DNA of 64,000 nucleotides from Methylorubrum suomiense (GTDB taxonomy: Bacteria > Pseudomonadota > Alphaproteobacteria > Rhizobiales > Beijerinckiaceae): contig NZ_BPRE01000005.1 of the NCBI RefSeq assembly GCF_022179765.1, positions 295,168 through 359,167 on the forward strand, in the 5' to 3' direction. The notes beneath the pieces were generated by a model. That model worked only from the letters and a program-made list of their open reading frames with translations, ran no database searches and was not told where the DNA came from. Within the stretch, counting starts at the first letter, position 1. The number at the start of each line of letters is the position of its first letter. The position numbers and the translations under genes were made by a program. Positions 25,606 to 35,934 of this stretch are shown here, piece after piece.

Positions 25606-28092
25606 TCACCACCGATAGGCCACCGTCCCGAAAATCGTGCGGCGGAAGCCTTCGAAGCCGGTACCCTGGTAGAAGCCGGCCGAAAAATAGCGCTGGTCGA
25701 ACAGGTTGAGCGCGTTGACCGAAAGCGTCACGCCGCTCCATTTCGGATCGAGGCGGGCGAGATCGTAGCTGATCGAGGCATCGACGAGGGCATAAGCCGG
25801 CAGGCGGTCGATATTGGTGATGTCCGTAGCCGCGCCGACATAGCGGATGCCGGCCCCGGCGCGCAGGCCCGCCAGCACACTCGAACTCGGGAAGGCGTAG
25901 TCGAGGAACAGCGAGACCGTGTTGCGCGGCGCGTTCGGCAACCGGTTGCCGAGATTGCTGCGGCCGGTGAACGGATTGACGTTGTCCTTGGTCACCTTGG
26001 TGTCGAGATAGGCGTAGCCCGCCGTCATGTTCAGGCCGTCGGTCAGGGAGGCCTTGCCCTCGACCTCGAAGCCCCGCGAGACCGCTTCGCCGGTCTGGAT
26101 CAGGAAGCCGGGCGCACTCGGATCGGCGGTCGGCACGTTGGTCTGGGTGATCTCGAAGACCGACGCGGTGTAGAGCGCGTTGCCGCCCGGCGGCTGATAT
26201 TTCACGCCGGCCTCGATCTGCTTGGCCTCCGACGGATCGAGCACGCTGCCGTTGCGGCGGTTGCCGGCATTGAGGGCGAAGGAGGTCGAGTAGGACAAGT
26301 ACGGCACGACGCCCGCATCGAACTCGTATCCGAGTGCGGCGCGATAGCTGAGCGCGTCGGGGTTGTTGCTCGACAATCTGCCCGTCAGTTTATTGATGGA
26401 TTTTGACTTCGCGTAATCCTGCCGGACGCTTCCAGTGAGAATGAAGCCGCCGACCTTAATTTGGTCTTGGACAAACAATCCGAGCTGAGAAAGTCGTCCG
26501 TCGCTCACAATATTCGGCGCGCCTGGGAACGACACGCTCGCTGGGTAAATTGGATTGTAAAGATCGATTAAAATATTATCATTGCTGAAAGTGCGCCGAT
26601 CACGCCCCTGGTAACGCCAATAATCGATGCCCGCGACAACATTGTGCTGGAAGCCAAGCAGATCGAAGCGGCCTTCGACGTGATTGTCAATCAGGATCGC
26701 CTGCGAAGCCTGTATACGCTTATAAGGAATTATTTTATAAAAACGTTCTTTTACCACGCTTCCATTATTGGCACCAACAAGATTGAAGTCACTCGACGTA
26801 TCGGTGAAGCGAGCAGAGGAATGGAAAATCCAGTTTTCCGCAAAGGTGTGGTCGAGGATGTAGCCGATCGATTTGGTCTCGATCGCCTCCTTGTTGAAGT
26901 TCGGTATGCCGAGGAACAGATCGCGCCGGAACCGGCCGAGGGGGCCGGGATTGAGCGAGCCGAGAAGCGGCGTGCTCTGCTCGGAGCCGCCCCGGTCATA
27001 GCTGCCGTATTTGGCGAGTACGGTGAGCGAGGTGTCGGCATCCGGCCGCCACGTGAGGGCGGGTGCGAGGAACACGCGGTCGTCCGGCGTGTACGCGACC
27101 TGGGTGTCGGCCTTCCGCAGGAGCCCGGTGAGGCGGTAGGCGAATTGCTCGCTCCCCTCGACCGGCCCGGTGAGATCGAACGTCCCCTGCACCCGGCCGT
27201 AGGAGCCTCCTTGGAGAGAGACTTCGTTGGAGCGGATGAAGCTCGGCCGTTTCGAGACGAGGTTGACGATGCCCCCGGGCTGGCCCTGACCGTAGAGGAC
27301 CGAGGCCGGCCCCTTAATGATGTCGATGCGCTCGTAGGCGTAGGGCTCGATCTGCTGGTTGTAGGCGTTGAAGCCGGCGCGCAGCCCATCCTCGTAGACG
27401 TTCTGCAAATTGATGCTGCGGAAGCCGCGGATGGTGAAGACCGGCGCGCCCTGGCCGCCGGGATAATCTGTCGCCTTCACGTTCGGCGTATAGGCCACCG
27501 CCGTCTGGATGTCCTGGACGCCGCGCACGTCGAGTTCCTCGCGGGTGATGACGCTGACGGCGGCGGGTGTATCGAGGATCGAGGTGTTGCTCTTCATGCC
27601 GGCGGTGGAGCGCCGCGCCACGAAGCCGGTCGTGCCGAAGGTCGGGCTCTGACCTTGAACCGAGATCTCGTCGAGGACTGTCTCGCTCGCCTCAGGGGGC
27701 GTGATCGCGCCCGTGCGATCGACGGGGCCGATGGTCACCGTGTCGGCATCGCGAAAACGGTAGGTGAGGCCGGTGCCGGCGAGCAGCGCGGTCAGCGCCT
27801 CCCGGGGCGAGAGCGCGCCCTGCGCACCGGCGGAGCGGGTGTCACGGGCAAGCCGGCCATCGACGAAGAACTGGATGCCGGTGCGGGCGGTGAACTGGAC
27901 CAGCGCATCGGCGAGGGGCTGGGCGGCGATGTCGAAGCGGGTGCGCGCCGCCGCGTCCGCAGGCCCAGCCAGCGCTCCGCCCGGACCCGACAGGCTCGCC
28001 AGGGCCAGCGCCAGAGCGAGCGTGCCGACGCTCTGGCGCAACGCCTTGCGCAGACCGCTCTGCTGCCCGCTCTCCATCCTGATCCGACCCAT
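25606..28092 (-). CDS. TonB-dependent siderophore receptor with STN domain (FecA/FpvA type)
   Basis: The 828-residue precursor has a signal peptide ending near GGALAG, then an STN domain (FDIAAQPLADALVQFTARTGIQFFVDG) that interacts with FecR. A TonB-box-like LDEISVQG, the plug domain (ITREELDVRGVQDIQTAVAYTPNV, VLYGQGQPGGIVNLVSKRP) and a beta-barrel ending in the C-terminal aromatic residue (FGTVAYRW) follow. It imports a ferric siderophore across the outer membrane and signals through FecR and FecI, whose genes lie directly upstream in the same direction. The ligand cannot be told. The start MGRIRMESG was chosen before the signal peptide; MESG five codons later is also possible. Confidence 0.95.
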   Translation of the reverse strand: MGRIRMESGQQSGLRKALRQSVGTLALALALASLSGPGGALAGPADAAARTRFDIAAQPLADALVQFTARTGIQFFVDGRLARDTRSAGAQGALSPREALTALLAGTGLTYRFRDADTVTIGPVDRTGAITPPEASETVLDEISVQGQSPTFGTTGFVARRSTAGMKSNTSILDTPAAVSVITREELDVRGVQDIQTAVAYTPNVKATDYPGGQGAPVFTIRGFRSINLQNVYEDGLRAGFNAYNQQIEPYAYERIDIIKGPASVLYGQGQPGGIVNLVSKRPSFIRSNEVSLQGGSYGRVQGTFDLTGPVEGSEQFAYRLTGLLRKADTQVAYTPDDRVFLAPALTWRPDADTSLTVLAKYGSYDRGGSEQSTPLLGSLNPGPLGRFRRDLFLGIPNFNKEAIETKSIGYILDHTFAENWIFHSSARFTDTSSDFNLVGANNGSVVKERFYKIIPYKRIQASQAILIDNHVEGRFDLLGFQHNVVAGIDYWRYQGRDRRTFSNDNILIDLYNPIYPASVSFPGAPNIVSDGRLSQLGLFVQDQIKVGGFILTGSVRQDYAKSKSINKLTGRLSSNNPDALSYRAALGYEFDAGVVPYLSYSTSFALNAGNRRNGSVLDPSEAKQIEAGVKYQPPGGNALYTASVFEITQTNVPTADPSAPGFLIQTGEAVSRGFEVEGKASLTDGLNMTAGYAYLDTKVTKDNVNPFTGRSNLGNRLPNAPRNTVSLFLDYAFPSSSVLAGLRAGAGIRYVGAATDITNIDRLPAYALVDASISYDLARLDPKWSGVTLSVNALNLFDQRYFSAGFYQGTGFEGFRRTIFGTVAYRW

Positions 28093-28230
28093 AGCCCCAC
28101 CGTCTTCCTGCCCGCTTGTGCGGGTCCGCCGATTGTCGGGAGGGCGTCGCGAAGGACCCTCCATCAGGGAGGACCCCCGGCACGGGCGGAAGGACTATCG
28201 GGACGGCAGGATTTTTCGGCGCAGCCCGCC

Positions 28231-29196
28231 TCAGGCGGCACGGACCAGCGTGAGCAGCGGCGTCAACCGCGTCACGCGGATCGGGAGGGCCTCGCTCAGG
28301 ATGTCGAGGGCCGCGTCCGCCCGGCGCGCATCGAAGGCGGCGGTGACGGAATGGCGTTGGAGGTCGCTACCCAGGAGCACGATGCGTCCCCGCCGGTAGC
28401 GCTCCAGCTCGGCCACGGCCCGCGGCAGCGGCGTGTCACGGAAGACGATCCGATCCTGGCGCCAGGCCGCCACGGTGGCGAGGTCGGCCGGGGCCAGCAC
28501 GGGTGGGCGGGCGGGGTCGCATTGCGCCTGCCAGCCCTGCGCCACATTGAGCGGCGCGAAGCCCCGCGCCTCGACCGAGACCGCCTGCGCCTCGGCCGTG
28601 ACGGTGACTGCATCGTCGATCCGCTTCACGTCGAAGCGCGTGCCGCGCGCCTGCGCCGTGACCGGTCCGGCCGATACCGTGAAGGGTTGCCCTAGCGGGA
28701 CGTCGAAGAACCCCTCGCCCCGGAACAGCACAACCCGCCCGCCTTCCGGCGGGCCGTCGAGGGAGAGCGCGCTGTCGGTGCCCAGTTCCGCCCGCACGCC
28801 GTTGGGCAACGGCACGGTTCGGCGCTCGCCGATCCCGGTCCGGTGATCCGCGAACAGGTCCGGCCGGCTCGCGAGACCGGCACCGCCGCCGGCCGCGAGT
28901 CCCGCCGCGACGCCGCCGAGGAGAAGCTTGCGCCGGTCGAGCCGGACGCCGCGCCGTCCCTCTTTCTGCTCGGCCACGACGTCGAAGCGGTCCCATAACG
29001 CCTTGGCGCGGGTGAGCGCGGCGGCGTTGGCCGGATCGGCGTCGCGCCACCGGGCGAAGCGGCGGCGGTCCTCGGCGCTCGCATCGTCATCCTGCATGCG
29101 GACGAACCATTCCAGCGCGGTCGTCATCCGCGCATCATCCGCCTCTTCGGGCGGGGGCCGCGCCCCATCGCGCAGGGTGTTTCCGGAATGAGACAT
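28231..29196 (-). CDS. fecR: FecR-family anti-sigma/sigma-regulator
   Basis: The 321-residue protein has a cytoplasmic N-terminal FecR domain (ALEWFVRMQDDDASAEDRRRFARWRDADPANAAAL) and one membrane segment at about residues 87-107 (KLLLGGVAAGLAAGGGAGLA). The periplasmic FecR part runs from GERRTVPLPNGVRAELGTDSAL to FDVPLGQPFTVSAG, with a C-terminal STN-like section. It receives the signal from the receptor's STN domain and frees or activates the sigma factor. It lies 33 bp after the sigma factor gene and 138 bp before the receptor gene. Confidence 0.93.
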   Translation of the reverse strand: MSHSGNTLRDGARPPPEEADDARMTTALEWFVRMQDDDASAEDRRRFARWRDADPANAAALTRAKALWDRFDVVAEQKEGRRGVRLDRRKLLLGGVAAGLAAGGGAGLASRPDLFADHRTGIGERRTVPLPNGVRAELGTDSALSLDGPPEGGRVVLFRGEGFFDVPLGQPFTVSAGPVTAQARGTRFDVKRIDDAVTVTAEAQAVSVEARGFAPLNVAQGWQAQCDPARPPVLAPADLATVAAWRQDRIVFRDTPLPRAVAELERYRRGRIVLLGSDLQRHSVTAAFDARRADAALDILSEALPIRVTRLTPLLTLVRAA

Positions 29197-29229
29197 CGCT
29201 GGCGTTTCCCGCGGCGCGGCTCCGCTCGC

Positions 29230-29730
29230 TCAAGCAGGGCCGAGGGTCCGATCCAGGGAAGCGAGCGCGGCGACGAGTTGGTTGACGACGGTGCGCGGCG
29301 CGATGTCGAGACGGGCCGCGATCTCGGCATGTGACAGGCCCTCGAAGCGGCTCAGCACGAAGATGTCGCGCCGCCGCGGCGGCAAGGCTGCGACCGCCTC
29401 GAGAAGCCGACGCAACTCGCTGCGATAGAGCGTCACCGCTTCGGGCGAGGGGGCGGCGTCGGCGATCTGGGCGAAGGCCTCGTCCGACAGGACCGTCTCC
29501 CCCCGTCGGCGCAGGTCGCGCAGATGGTTAAGGGCGAGGTTGCGGGCGGCCGCCATCAAGGTCGCGCGACCGTGCCCGGGACAGCCGCTCACGAGAAGCC
29601 GCAGGAACACCTGCTGCACCAAGTCCTCCGCACCGGCGCCGCCTCTCAGAAGCCGGCGCACGAATTGGGAGAGCCGTCCGCGCTCGGCCGCATAGAGGGA
29701 GCCGATTGGGTGCGCCCCGACATCCATCAT
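29230..29730 (-). CDS. fecI: FecI-type ECF RNA polymerase sigma factor
   Basis: The 166-residue protein has the two ECF sigma regions: region 2 (AGAEDLVQQVFLRLLVSG, ATLMAAARNLALNHLRDLRRR) and region 4 (LRRLLEAVAALPPRRRDIFVLSRFEGLSHAEIAARLDIAPRTV). It is the first gene of the fecI-fecR-receptor set and should direct transcription of the receptor gene when iron siderophore is bound. Its own promoter lies in the AT-rich DNA upstream and would be expected to answer to iron, but I could not point to a specific box. Confidence 0.93.
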   Translation of the reverse strand: MMDVGAHPIGSLYAAERGRLSQFVRRLLRGGAGAEDLVQQVFLRLLVSGCPGHGRATLMAAARNLALNHLRDLRRRGETVLSDEAFAQIADAAPSPEAVTLYRSELRRLLEAVAALPPRRRDIFVLSRFEGLSHAEIAARLDIAPRTVVNQLVAALASLDRTLGPA

Positions 29731-30725
29731 CTCAGTTCCGCTCAGGTCGTGTTCGCGGGGAAGCGCCGCTCCGGAAGGGTCCTGCTCGACGGTCTCTCTA
29801 GCTATGCGGAACTTAAATTGCTGAGCAAGAACAATATTTTGTATTTATTCCAATTGAGGAATGTCTCTGCGAATGACCGCCACAGCCATCTCTCAGAGCG
29901 AATTATTCAAATAACGCCACGATCAATAATTTTGAGAACCGGTATTGAGACTATCGCGCCCCTGCAAGCGCTATCCGGATCCTATACAGGATCTTATCGC
30001 AGCACTCCACGCCTTATTACAATCATGATGATCGTTTCAGACATGATGAGGCGATCTGAGAAGATACAATCATCATACTATACTCTGAGATGGTCCGTTG
30101 CCTGATAGCACAGGGTGCCCGTCCTCCGGGGTAGGGTCCCTGAGGGCGGGGCAACATCCGACGCACGCCGTCGTGACATCCGCCAACAGACGGGTCACCT
30201 GGCCACGCCCATTCGGGCAGCCAGCCCGCTCCCCCTCTCCGAAGTCTTACCTCGAAGGCGAAGGCTCAGGAGGCTGTCCCCGAAGATCCGGATGGGACGA
30301 AAAACGGGAATCGAGCGTCTTCGATCGATGCCCCGAGAGCCGGTCCAGGGTCACGCTCGATCAGGCCGAGGCTTCCTTGCGAACGTCTTCCTCCCTGTCA
30401 CCGCAGCCATTGAATACAAATTCGCAAAAGTCCCTCTCATCAAACTTCGCAATCATGCCATCAAAATCTGGAATATGTTTCTCGGTTTTTGACCGCCAAG
30501 CCAAAATACTGACTCGATTAATTGCCCATTAACTTTACTTGGCGAACCTCAATCCAAGACGCCATGCAACAAATCGTCTGCACCGTATTGCCTTAGCCGC
30601 AATAGACGCTGCGAACCTGCCTTTAGACATACCCAGAAACCGATCTTGGGCCGCACAAGACGCCCTCGATAGCCTCGAATTGCCGCGGCGTTGCGGTCAA
30701 CGCCGTGTTGAATGGACTTGCCCGC
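29731..30725. other. Long gap between fecI and the autotransporter gene
   Basis: About 1 kb. The first 350 bp are AT-rich and likely hold the fecI promoter. The GC-rich part (30110-30370) has open frames on both strands without any recognisable domain; it could be a decayed gene or a structured RNA. The last 250 bp again look like promoter DNA. No known riboswitch signature was recognised. Confidence 0.35.
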
Positions 30726-32945
30726 ATGTCTGCTCTGTTTCGGCTTTCCCACCTGCTGCGCTTTCGGCCGAATGGCTGCGACCTGCTGGCAACCACCGCA
30801 CTGACGCTCGGGCTCGGATCGCTGTGCTGTGCGCCGGCATGGGCGCAAGCGGCGGGCGTGAACGTGATCGCGACCGACCCGATCATCGGCAGTCAACTCC
30901 TGGGAACGGCGGCGAGCACCGCCACCGCGCTCGGCGGAGGCGCCACCGTCGCCGCTGACGGAACGATCAGTGCGCCCCGTTACGTCGTTCAGGGCACGGG
31001 CCACGGCAGCGTCGGCGACGCGTTCGGCGCCACGGATCGGGCTCTCTCGGCCAATGCCGCCGCCATTGCTGCCGCAACGACCGACCTGTCCGGCCTGCGC
31101 CGGACGATCATCGACGGCAGCATCGGCCTCGTTCAGCAGGATCCGACGAGCCGCACCGTCACCATCGCCTCGGCCAGCGCCGGCACCCAGATCGACATCA
31201 CCGGCCTTGCGGGCAACCGCCGCCTGTCGGGCCTGGCCAGCGGCACGGTTGATTCGGACGCCGCGACCCTCGGCCAGCTGCGGTTGAGCGGGAGCGCCCT
31301 CGTGCGAGGCCTCGGCGGCGGCGCAGCCCTCGATGCGGTGACCGGCACCGTGACGGCGCCGATCTACAGCGTCGGCGGTCGCCTCTACGGCGATGTCGGC
31401 TCGGCGCTCGCCGCCACCAACGCCCTCTCCGTTCAGTACGTGCCGGATGTGAATGGCGTGGCGACCGGACGAATCGACCTGTCCGGCAGGGGCCCGGGCG
31501 GCCCGGTGGCGTTGCAGGGCGTGGCGAACGGGCGCGTCGTCGCCGGCTCGACCGACGCCGTCAATGGCGGCCAACTCTCCGCGACCAACGCGGCCGTTGC
31601 GGACCTTTCGCTGGCGATCGGATCGGGCAGTACGGGTCTCGTGCGCCAGGACGTGGCGAGCCGCGGCCTGACCGTCGGGGCGAGCACAGACGGCGTCACC
31701 GTCGGCTTCGCCAGCGGGACGGGCCAAGCCCGCACGCTGACGGGCGTCGGCAACGGCCGCATCGCCGCCGGCAGCCAGGAAGCGATCAATGGCGGGCAGC
31801 TTCAGGTCGGACTGTCCGCCACTGCAACCGCGCTCGGCGGCGGTGCCCGGCTCGGCGCCGATGGCAGCCTGATCGGCCCCCGCTACACCGTGCAGGGCAA
31901 CACCTATGGCGATGTCGGCTCGGCGCTCGGCACGCTCGACACCGCCGTGACCAACATGACCAGCTCGGGCAGCCGCTACGTCGCGGTCAACAGCACCGGC
32001 AACGTGGCACGGGCGACGGGCAGCGAGGGTGTGGCAGTCGGAGCCGGGTCCGTCGCCAGCACGGCGGGCGGTGTCGCCCTTGGCTCCGGCGCGGTCGCCG
32101 ATCGGGCGGGCCTGCGGGGCAGCCGGGAGGCTTTCTCGGGCACGAGCGTCGCGTCGGTGGCCGGGGCGGTCTCGGTCGGCACGGCGGGTGGCGAGCGGCA
32201 GATCACCCATGTCGCGGGCGGCACGGCCGAGACCGACGCGGTCAATCTCCGCCAGCTCCGATCGACGGGCGACCAGCTTGCGGCCGCGCTCGGCGGCGGC
32301 TCGGGATTCGGGGCGGACGGGCGCCTGACGCAGCCGCGCTACGCGGTGCAGGGCAAGAGCTACGACAATGTCGGCGCGGCACTGGGGGCGCTCGACACCT
32401 ATACGGTCGCCTACGATGTCGACCCGGCCACCGGCGGGCGGGGGCAATCCCTCACCCTGGCCGGCGCCGATCCGAACAAGCCCGTCCTGATCCGCAACGT
32501 CGCCGACGGCATCGCGACGACGGAGGCGGCCAATTTCGGACAGGTGATCCGGGCCAAGGGGGAGAGCATCGCCTACACGGATGCCAAGTCCCGGGAAACG
32601 CTCGCCGCCGCCGCGACCTATACCGACCAGCGCGTCGCGCCGCTGCAGAACCAGATGGCGGGCTTCGGCAGCCAGCTCGCCGATCTCAACCGTCAGATCG
32701 GCGATGTCCGCACCGAGGCGCGGCGCGGGGCGGCGATCGGGCTCGCGGCGGCGGCGCTGCGGTTCGACGACCGTCCGGGCAAGCTCAGCGTCGCGGCGGG
32801 CGGGGGCGTCTGGCGCGGGGAATCGGCGGCCTCGTTCGGCCTCGGCTACACCCTGCCGGACGGCTCGGCGCGCGTGAACGCCACCGGCGTGACGGCCGGA
32901 CGCGACTTCGGCGTCGGTGCCGGCGCCAGCTTCACCCTGAACTGA
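30726..32945 (+). CDS. Trimeric autotransporter adhesin (YadA/BadA type)
   Basis: This 739-residue protein has an extended signal peptide (residues ~1-40, ending APAWAQ). A long passenger follows with head and neck repeats such as DAVNGGQLSATNAAV, EAINGGQL and TEADAVNLRQL, and repeated GGGAxxxADGxxxxPRYxVQG blocks. A coiled-coil stalk precedes the C-terminal YadA anchor (GAAIGLAAAALRF ... GVTAGRDFGVGAGASFTLN), which forms the trimeric pore in the outer membrane. It should mediate attachment to surfaces or other cells. The repeats differ in sequence enough to suggest old duplications. IalB follows 10 bp downstream. A start seven codons upstream is possible. Confidence 0.92.
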   Translation: MSALFRLSHLLRFRPNGCDLLATTALTLGLGSLCCAPAWAQAAGVNVIATDPIIGSQLLGTAASTATALGGGATVAADGTISAPRYVVQGTGHGSVGDAFGATDRALSANAAAIAAATTDLSGLRRTIIDGSIGLVQQDPTSRTVTIASASAGTQIDITGLAGNRRLSGLASGTVDSDAATLGQLRLSGSALVRGLGGGAALDAVTGTVTAPIYSVGGRLYGDVGSALAATNALSVQYVPDVNGVATGRIDLSGRGPGGPVALQGVANGRVVAGSTDAVNGGQLSATNAAVADLSLAIGSGSTGLVRQDVASRGLTVGASTDGVTVGFASGTGQARTLTGVGNGRIAAGSQEAINGGQLQVGLSATATALGGGARLGADGSLIGPRYTVQGNTYGDVGSALGTLDTAVTNMTSSGSRYVAVNSTGNVARATGSEGVAVGAGSVASTAGGVALGSGAVADRAGLRGSREAFSGTSVASVAGAVSVGTAGGERQITHVAGGTAETDAVNLRQLRSTGDQLAAALGGGSGFGADGRLTQPRYAVQGKSYDNVGAALGALDTYTVAYDVDPATGGRGQSLTLAGADPNKPVLIRNVADGIATTEAANFGQVIRAKGESIAYTDAKSRETLAAAATYTDQRVAPLQNQMAGFGSQLADLNRQIGDVRTEARRGAAIGLAAAALRFDDRPGKLSVAAGGGVWRGESAASFGLGYTLPDGSARVNATGVTAGRDFGVGAGASFTLN

Positions 32946-32955
32946 GGCGCCGCGC

Positions 32956-33573
32956 GTGGATCGGTCGTCCCGAGGGCATCGGCGCCCGCCATCGCGCGTG
33001 AGCGGGACGGCGGGCCTGATCCTCGCCGCGTCGCTGCTGGCATCGGCGCCGGCGGCGGCGCAGCTGCGCGGCCGCCTACCGGACGGCGACGCCGCCGCCG
33101 CGCCGCAGCCGGACTTCCGGATCAAGCCGGCCGAGGGCGCTTCGGCCGAGCCGGGGATCCGCCGGGTCATCCAGACCTTCTCCGGCTGGACCCTGATCTG
33201 CGACGAGGCCAAGCGCACCCGCGTCTGCAACGTCTCGCAGACGATCCTCGCCGGGGACGGCTCGCTCGTCTTCAGCTGGTCGCTGGCGGCGACCTCGGGC
33301 GGCGAGCCCGTCTTCGTCCTGCGCGCGCCGGTGAAGGATGCCGCGACCCGCACGGTGGCGATCACCGTCGACGCGACCCGGAGCGTGATCCGCCTCGACC
33401 GGTGCGACGCCCAGCTGTGCCTGGGCTTCCTGCCCCTCGACGCCCGGCTCGTGCGGGGGATCCGGTCGCGCGCGACCGCAGCCATCCACTACGGGACCGC
33501 CGAGGGGGGGCAACCTATCGCCTTCACGACCTCGCTCGACGGACTCAAGGCCGCCATGGCGAGCATCCGCTAA
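32956..33573 (+). CDS. Invasion-associated locus B (IalB) family protein
   Basis: The 205-residue protein has an N-terminal signal peptide (GLILAASLLASAPAAAQ). It shows the IalB family pattern of an early FSGWTLICD, then VCNVSQ, and later RCDAQLCLGF, with four Cys that probably form two disulphides. IalB proteins are periplasmic or surface proteins linked to host-cell invasion in Bartonella and are common in non-pathogenic alphaproteobacteria with unknown role. It starts 10 bp after the autotransporter stop, so the two are probably one operon. Confidence 0.9.
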   Translation: MDRSSRGHRRPPSRVSGTAGLILAASLLASAPAAAQLRGRLPDGDAAAAPQPDFRIKPAEGASAEPGIRRVIQTFSGWTLICDEAKRTRVCNVSQTILAGDGSLVFSWSLAATSGGEPVFVLRAPVKDAATRTVAITVDATRSVIRLDRCDAQLCLGFLPLDARLVRGIRSRATAAIHYGTAEGGQPIAFTTSLDGLKAAMASIR

Positions 33574-33827
33574 GGCGGATCCCGTCGCGTTCCGGCGAAC
33601 GAAGGCGTTGCCCGTTCCGGCAAGTTTCGATGTCGGGCGAAGATCGGCCCCGATCGATGAATTCGCGTGCGAGGGCGCCCCGAGAAACAATCCGCTTTTC
33701 GGCTGCTGTCCCGGTTCTGCTCCCGGCTCAGGCAGGACGCGAAGCTGAGCCGTGACAGGCCAGCTGCGATCTTCAGCCCCTCGACCTTCGTTGAGCTTGC
33801 GGCCCCATTGGCCTATGCAGTGGCCCC

Positions 33828-35891
33828 ATGGCACTCTGTTCTTCTGCCGAACGATCCGTGGCTCCCGTATCCCCGTTGGTCTGCAAACCGCCCCCCTCGG
33901 GAGCGGCGGCGCCGTTCCTGCCGATGAGCCGCGCCGAGATGGCGGCGCTCGGCTGGGAGGCCTGCGACATCGTTCTGGTGACCGGTGACGCCTACGTGGA
34001 TCATCCCAGCTTCGGCATGGCCATTATCGGCCGGCTGCTCGAATCGCAGGGATTCAAAGTCGGCATCATCGCCCAGCCGGACTGGCAATCGGCGGAGCCG
34101 TTCAAGGCGTTGGGAAGGCCGAGGCTGTTCTTCGGCGTCACCGGCGGCAATCTCGATTCGATGGTGAACCGCTACACGGCGGACCGCCGGCTGCGCCATG
34201 ACGACGCCTACACCGCCGGCGGTGAGGGCGGTCGCCGGCCGGATCGCTGCACCATCGTCTACACGCAGCGCTGCCGCGAGGCCTACAAGGACGTGCCGAT
34301 CGTGCTCGGCGGCATCGAGGCGTCGCTGCGCCGCATCGCCCATTACGATTACTGGTCGGACAAGGTGCGCCGCTCGATCCTAGCGGATGCGAAGGCCGAT
34401 CTGCTCATCTACGGCAATGCCGAGCGTGCCGTGGTCGAGGTGGCGCACCGCCTCGCGGCCGGCGAGGCACCGCGCGCGCTCGATTCGGTCCGCGGCGTCG
34501 CCCTGTTCCGCCGCGTGCCCGAGCATTACACCGAACTGCCCGCCGACGATCTCGACTCCACCGACGAGGCCGCCGCCCGCAAGCCCGGCGACACGGTGAT
34601 CCGGCTCCCCGCCTACGACGAGGTGAAGGACGACAAGGAGGCCTATGCCCGCGCCTCGCGGGTGCTGCACCGGGAGGCCAATCCCGGCAATGCGCGCCCG
34701 CTCGTCCAGCGCCACGGCGACCGCGATCTGTGGCTGAACCCGCCGCCGATCCCGCTCTCCGGCGACGAGATGGATGCGGTCTACGACCTGCCCTACGCCC
34801 GCGCGCCGCATCCGTCCTACGGCGATGCGAAGATCCCCGCCTGGGACATGATCAAGTTCTCGGTGACGATCATGCGCGGCTGCTTCGGCGGCTGCACCTT
34901 CTGCTCCATCACCGAGCACGAGGGCCGTGTCATCCAGAACCGCTCGGAGGGCTCGATCCTGCGGGAGATCGAGCATATCCGCGACAAGACCCCGGGCTTC
35001 ACCGGCGTGATCTCGGATGTCGGCGGTCCGACCGCGAACATGTACCGGATGGCCTGCAAGGATCCGAAGATCGAGGCGGCCTGCCGGCTGCCGTCCTGCG
35101 TCTTCCCGGACATCTGCCCCAACCTGAACACCTCGCACGACGACCTGATCCGGCTCTACCGCAAGGTCCGCGAGGTGGAGGGCGTCAAGAAGGTGATGGT
35201 GGCATCCGGCGTGCGCTACGATCTGGCGGTCCGCAGCCCCGAATACGTCAAGGAGCTGGTGACTCACCATGTCGGCGGCCGTCTCAAGATCGCGCCCGAG
35301 CACACCGAGCGCGGGCCGCTCGACCTGATGATGAAGCCGGGCATCGGCACCTACGACCGCTTCAAGGAGATGTTCGACGAGGCCGCCAAGCAGGCCGGCA
35401 AGAAGTATTACCTGATCCCGTACTTCATCGCCGCCCATCCCGGAACGACCGACGAGGACATGCTGCACCTCGCGCTCTGGCTCAAGAAGAACGACTACCG
35501 CGCCGATCAGGTGCAGACCTTCCTGCCCTCGCCGATGGCGACCGCGACGGCGATGTACCATACCGAAGTCAACACGCTGAAAGGCGTGCGGCGCGGCGGC
35601 AGCGAGCCGGTCGAGGCGATCAAGGGCCTGCGGCAGCGCCGGCTGCACAAGGCGTTCCTGCGCTACCACGACCCCGAAAACTGGCCCCTGCTGCGCGAGG
35701 CGCTGCGGGAGATGGGCCGCGCCGATCTGATCGGGCCGAGGCCGGACCAGCTCGTGCCGTCCTCGCAGCCGCCGGGAACAGGCCTGGGCGCAGGCAAGGG
35801 GGCGGGCAAGGGGCGCGGTCAGCCGCGCCCCGTGTACCGCCCCGGCGGAGGGCAGAGCTTCACCACCAAGGGCGTGCCCCTGAAATCCTGA
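33828..35891 (+). CDS. YgiQ-family radical SAM protein
   Basis: The 687-residue protein has the YgiQ N-terminal domain ([24 protein letters not shown], a B12-domain-like fold). The radical SAM motif [15 protein letters not shown] carries Cys352, Cys356 and Cys359, and [11 protein letters not shown] and the [11 protein letters not shown] segment follow. The C-terminus ends in a Gly/Arg-rich tail. The family (UPF0313) has no firmly established reaction. The gene has its own unit, facing the convergent ABC transporter gene. Confidence 0.94.
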   Translation: MALCSSAERSVAPVSPLVCKPPPSGAAAPFLPMSRAEMAALGWEACDIVLVTGDAYVDHPSFGMAIIGRLLESQGFKVGIIAQPDWQSAEPFKALGRPRLFFGVTGGNLDSMVNRYTADRRLRHDDAYTAGGEGGRRPDRCTIVYTQRCREAYKDVPIVLGGIEASLRRIAHYDYWSDKVRRSILADAKADLLIYGNAERAVVEVAHRLAAGEAPRALDSVRGVALFRRVPEHYTELPADDLDSTDEAAARKPGDTVIRLPAYDEVKDDKEAYARASRVLHREANPGNARPLVQRHGDRDLWLNPPPIPLSGDEMDAVYDLPYARAPHPSYGDAKIPAWDMIKFSVTIMRGCFGGCTFCSITEHEGRVIQNRSEGSILREIEHIRDKTPGFTGVISDVGGPTANMYRMACKDPKIEAACRLPSCVFPDICPNLNTSHDDLIRLYRKVREVEGVKKVMVASGVRYDLAVRSPEYVKELVTHHVGGRLKIAPEHTERGPLDLMMKPGIGTYDRFKEMFDEAAKQAGKKYYLIPYFIAAHPGTTDEDMLHLALWLKKNDYRADQVQTFLPSPMATATAMYHTEVNTLKGVRRGGSEPVEAIKGLRQRRLHKAFLRYHDPENWPLLREALREMGRADLIGPRPDQLVPSSQPPGTGLGAGKGAGKGRGQPRPVYRPGGGQSFTTKGVPLKS

Positions 35892-35934
35892 CGACCTTCC
35901 GCGTCCGGTCGCTCGATGAGCGAGGGGCGGCGGC

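Noticed and set aside
26644..28695. Long plus-strand open frame over the TonB receptor
   Set aside because: Antisense shadow; the minus-strand receptor is unambiguous.
30098..30532. Possible gene or riboswitch in the gap before the autotransporter
   Set aside because: No coding motif, and the conserved boxes of cobalamin, TPP or other riboswitches that I know were not found.
30549..33485. Very long minus-strand open frame (978 codons) across the autotransporter and IalB genes
   Set aside because: It is a GC-rich antisense frame with Arg/Ala/Gly-biased composition and no domain. The plus-strand proteins have clear families.
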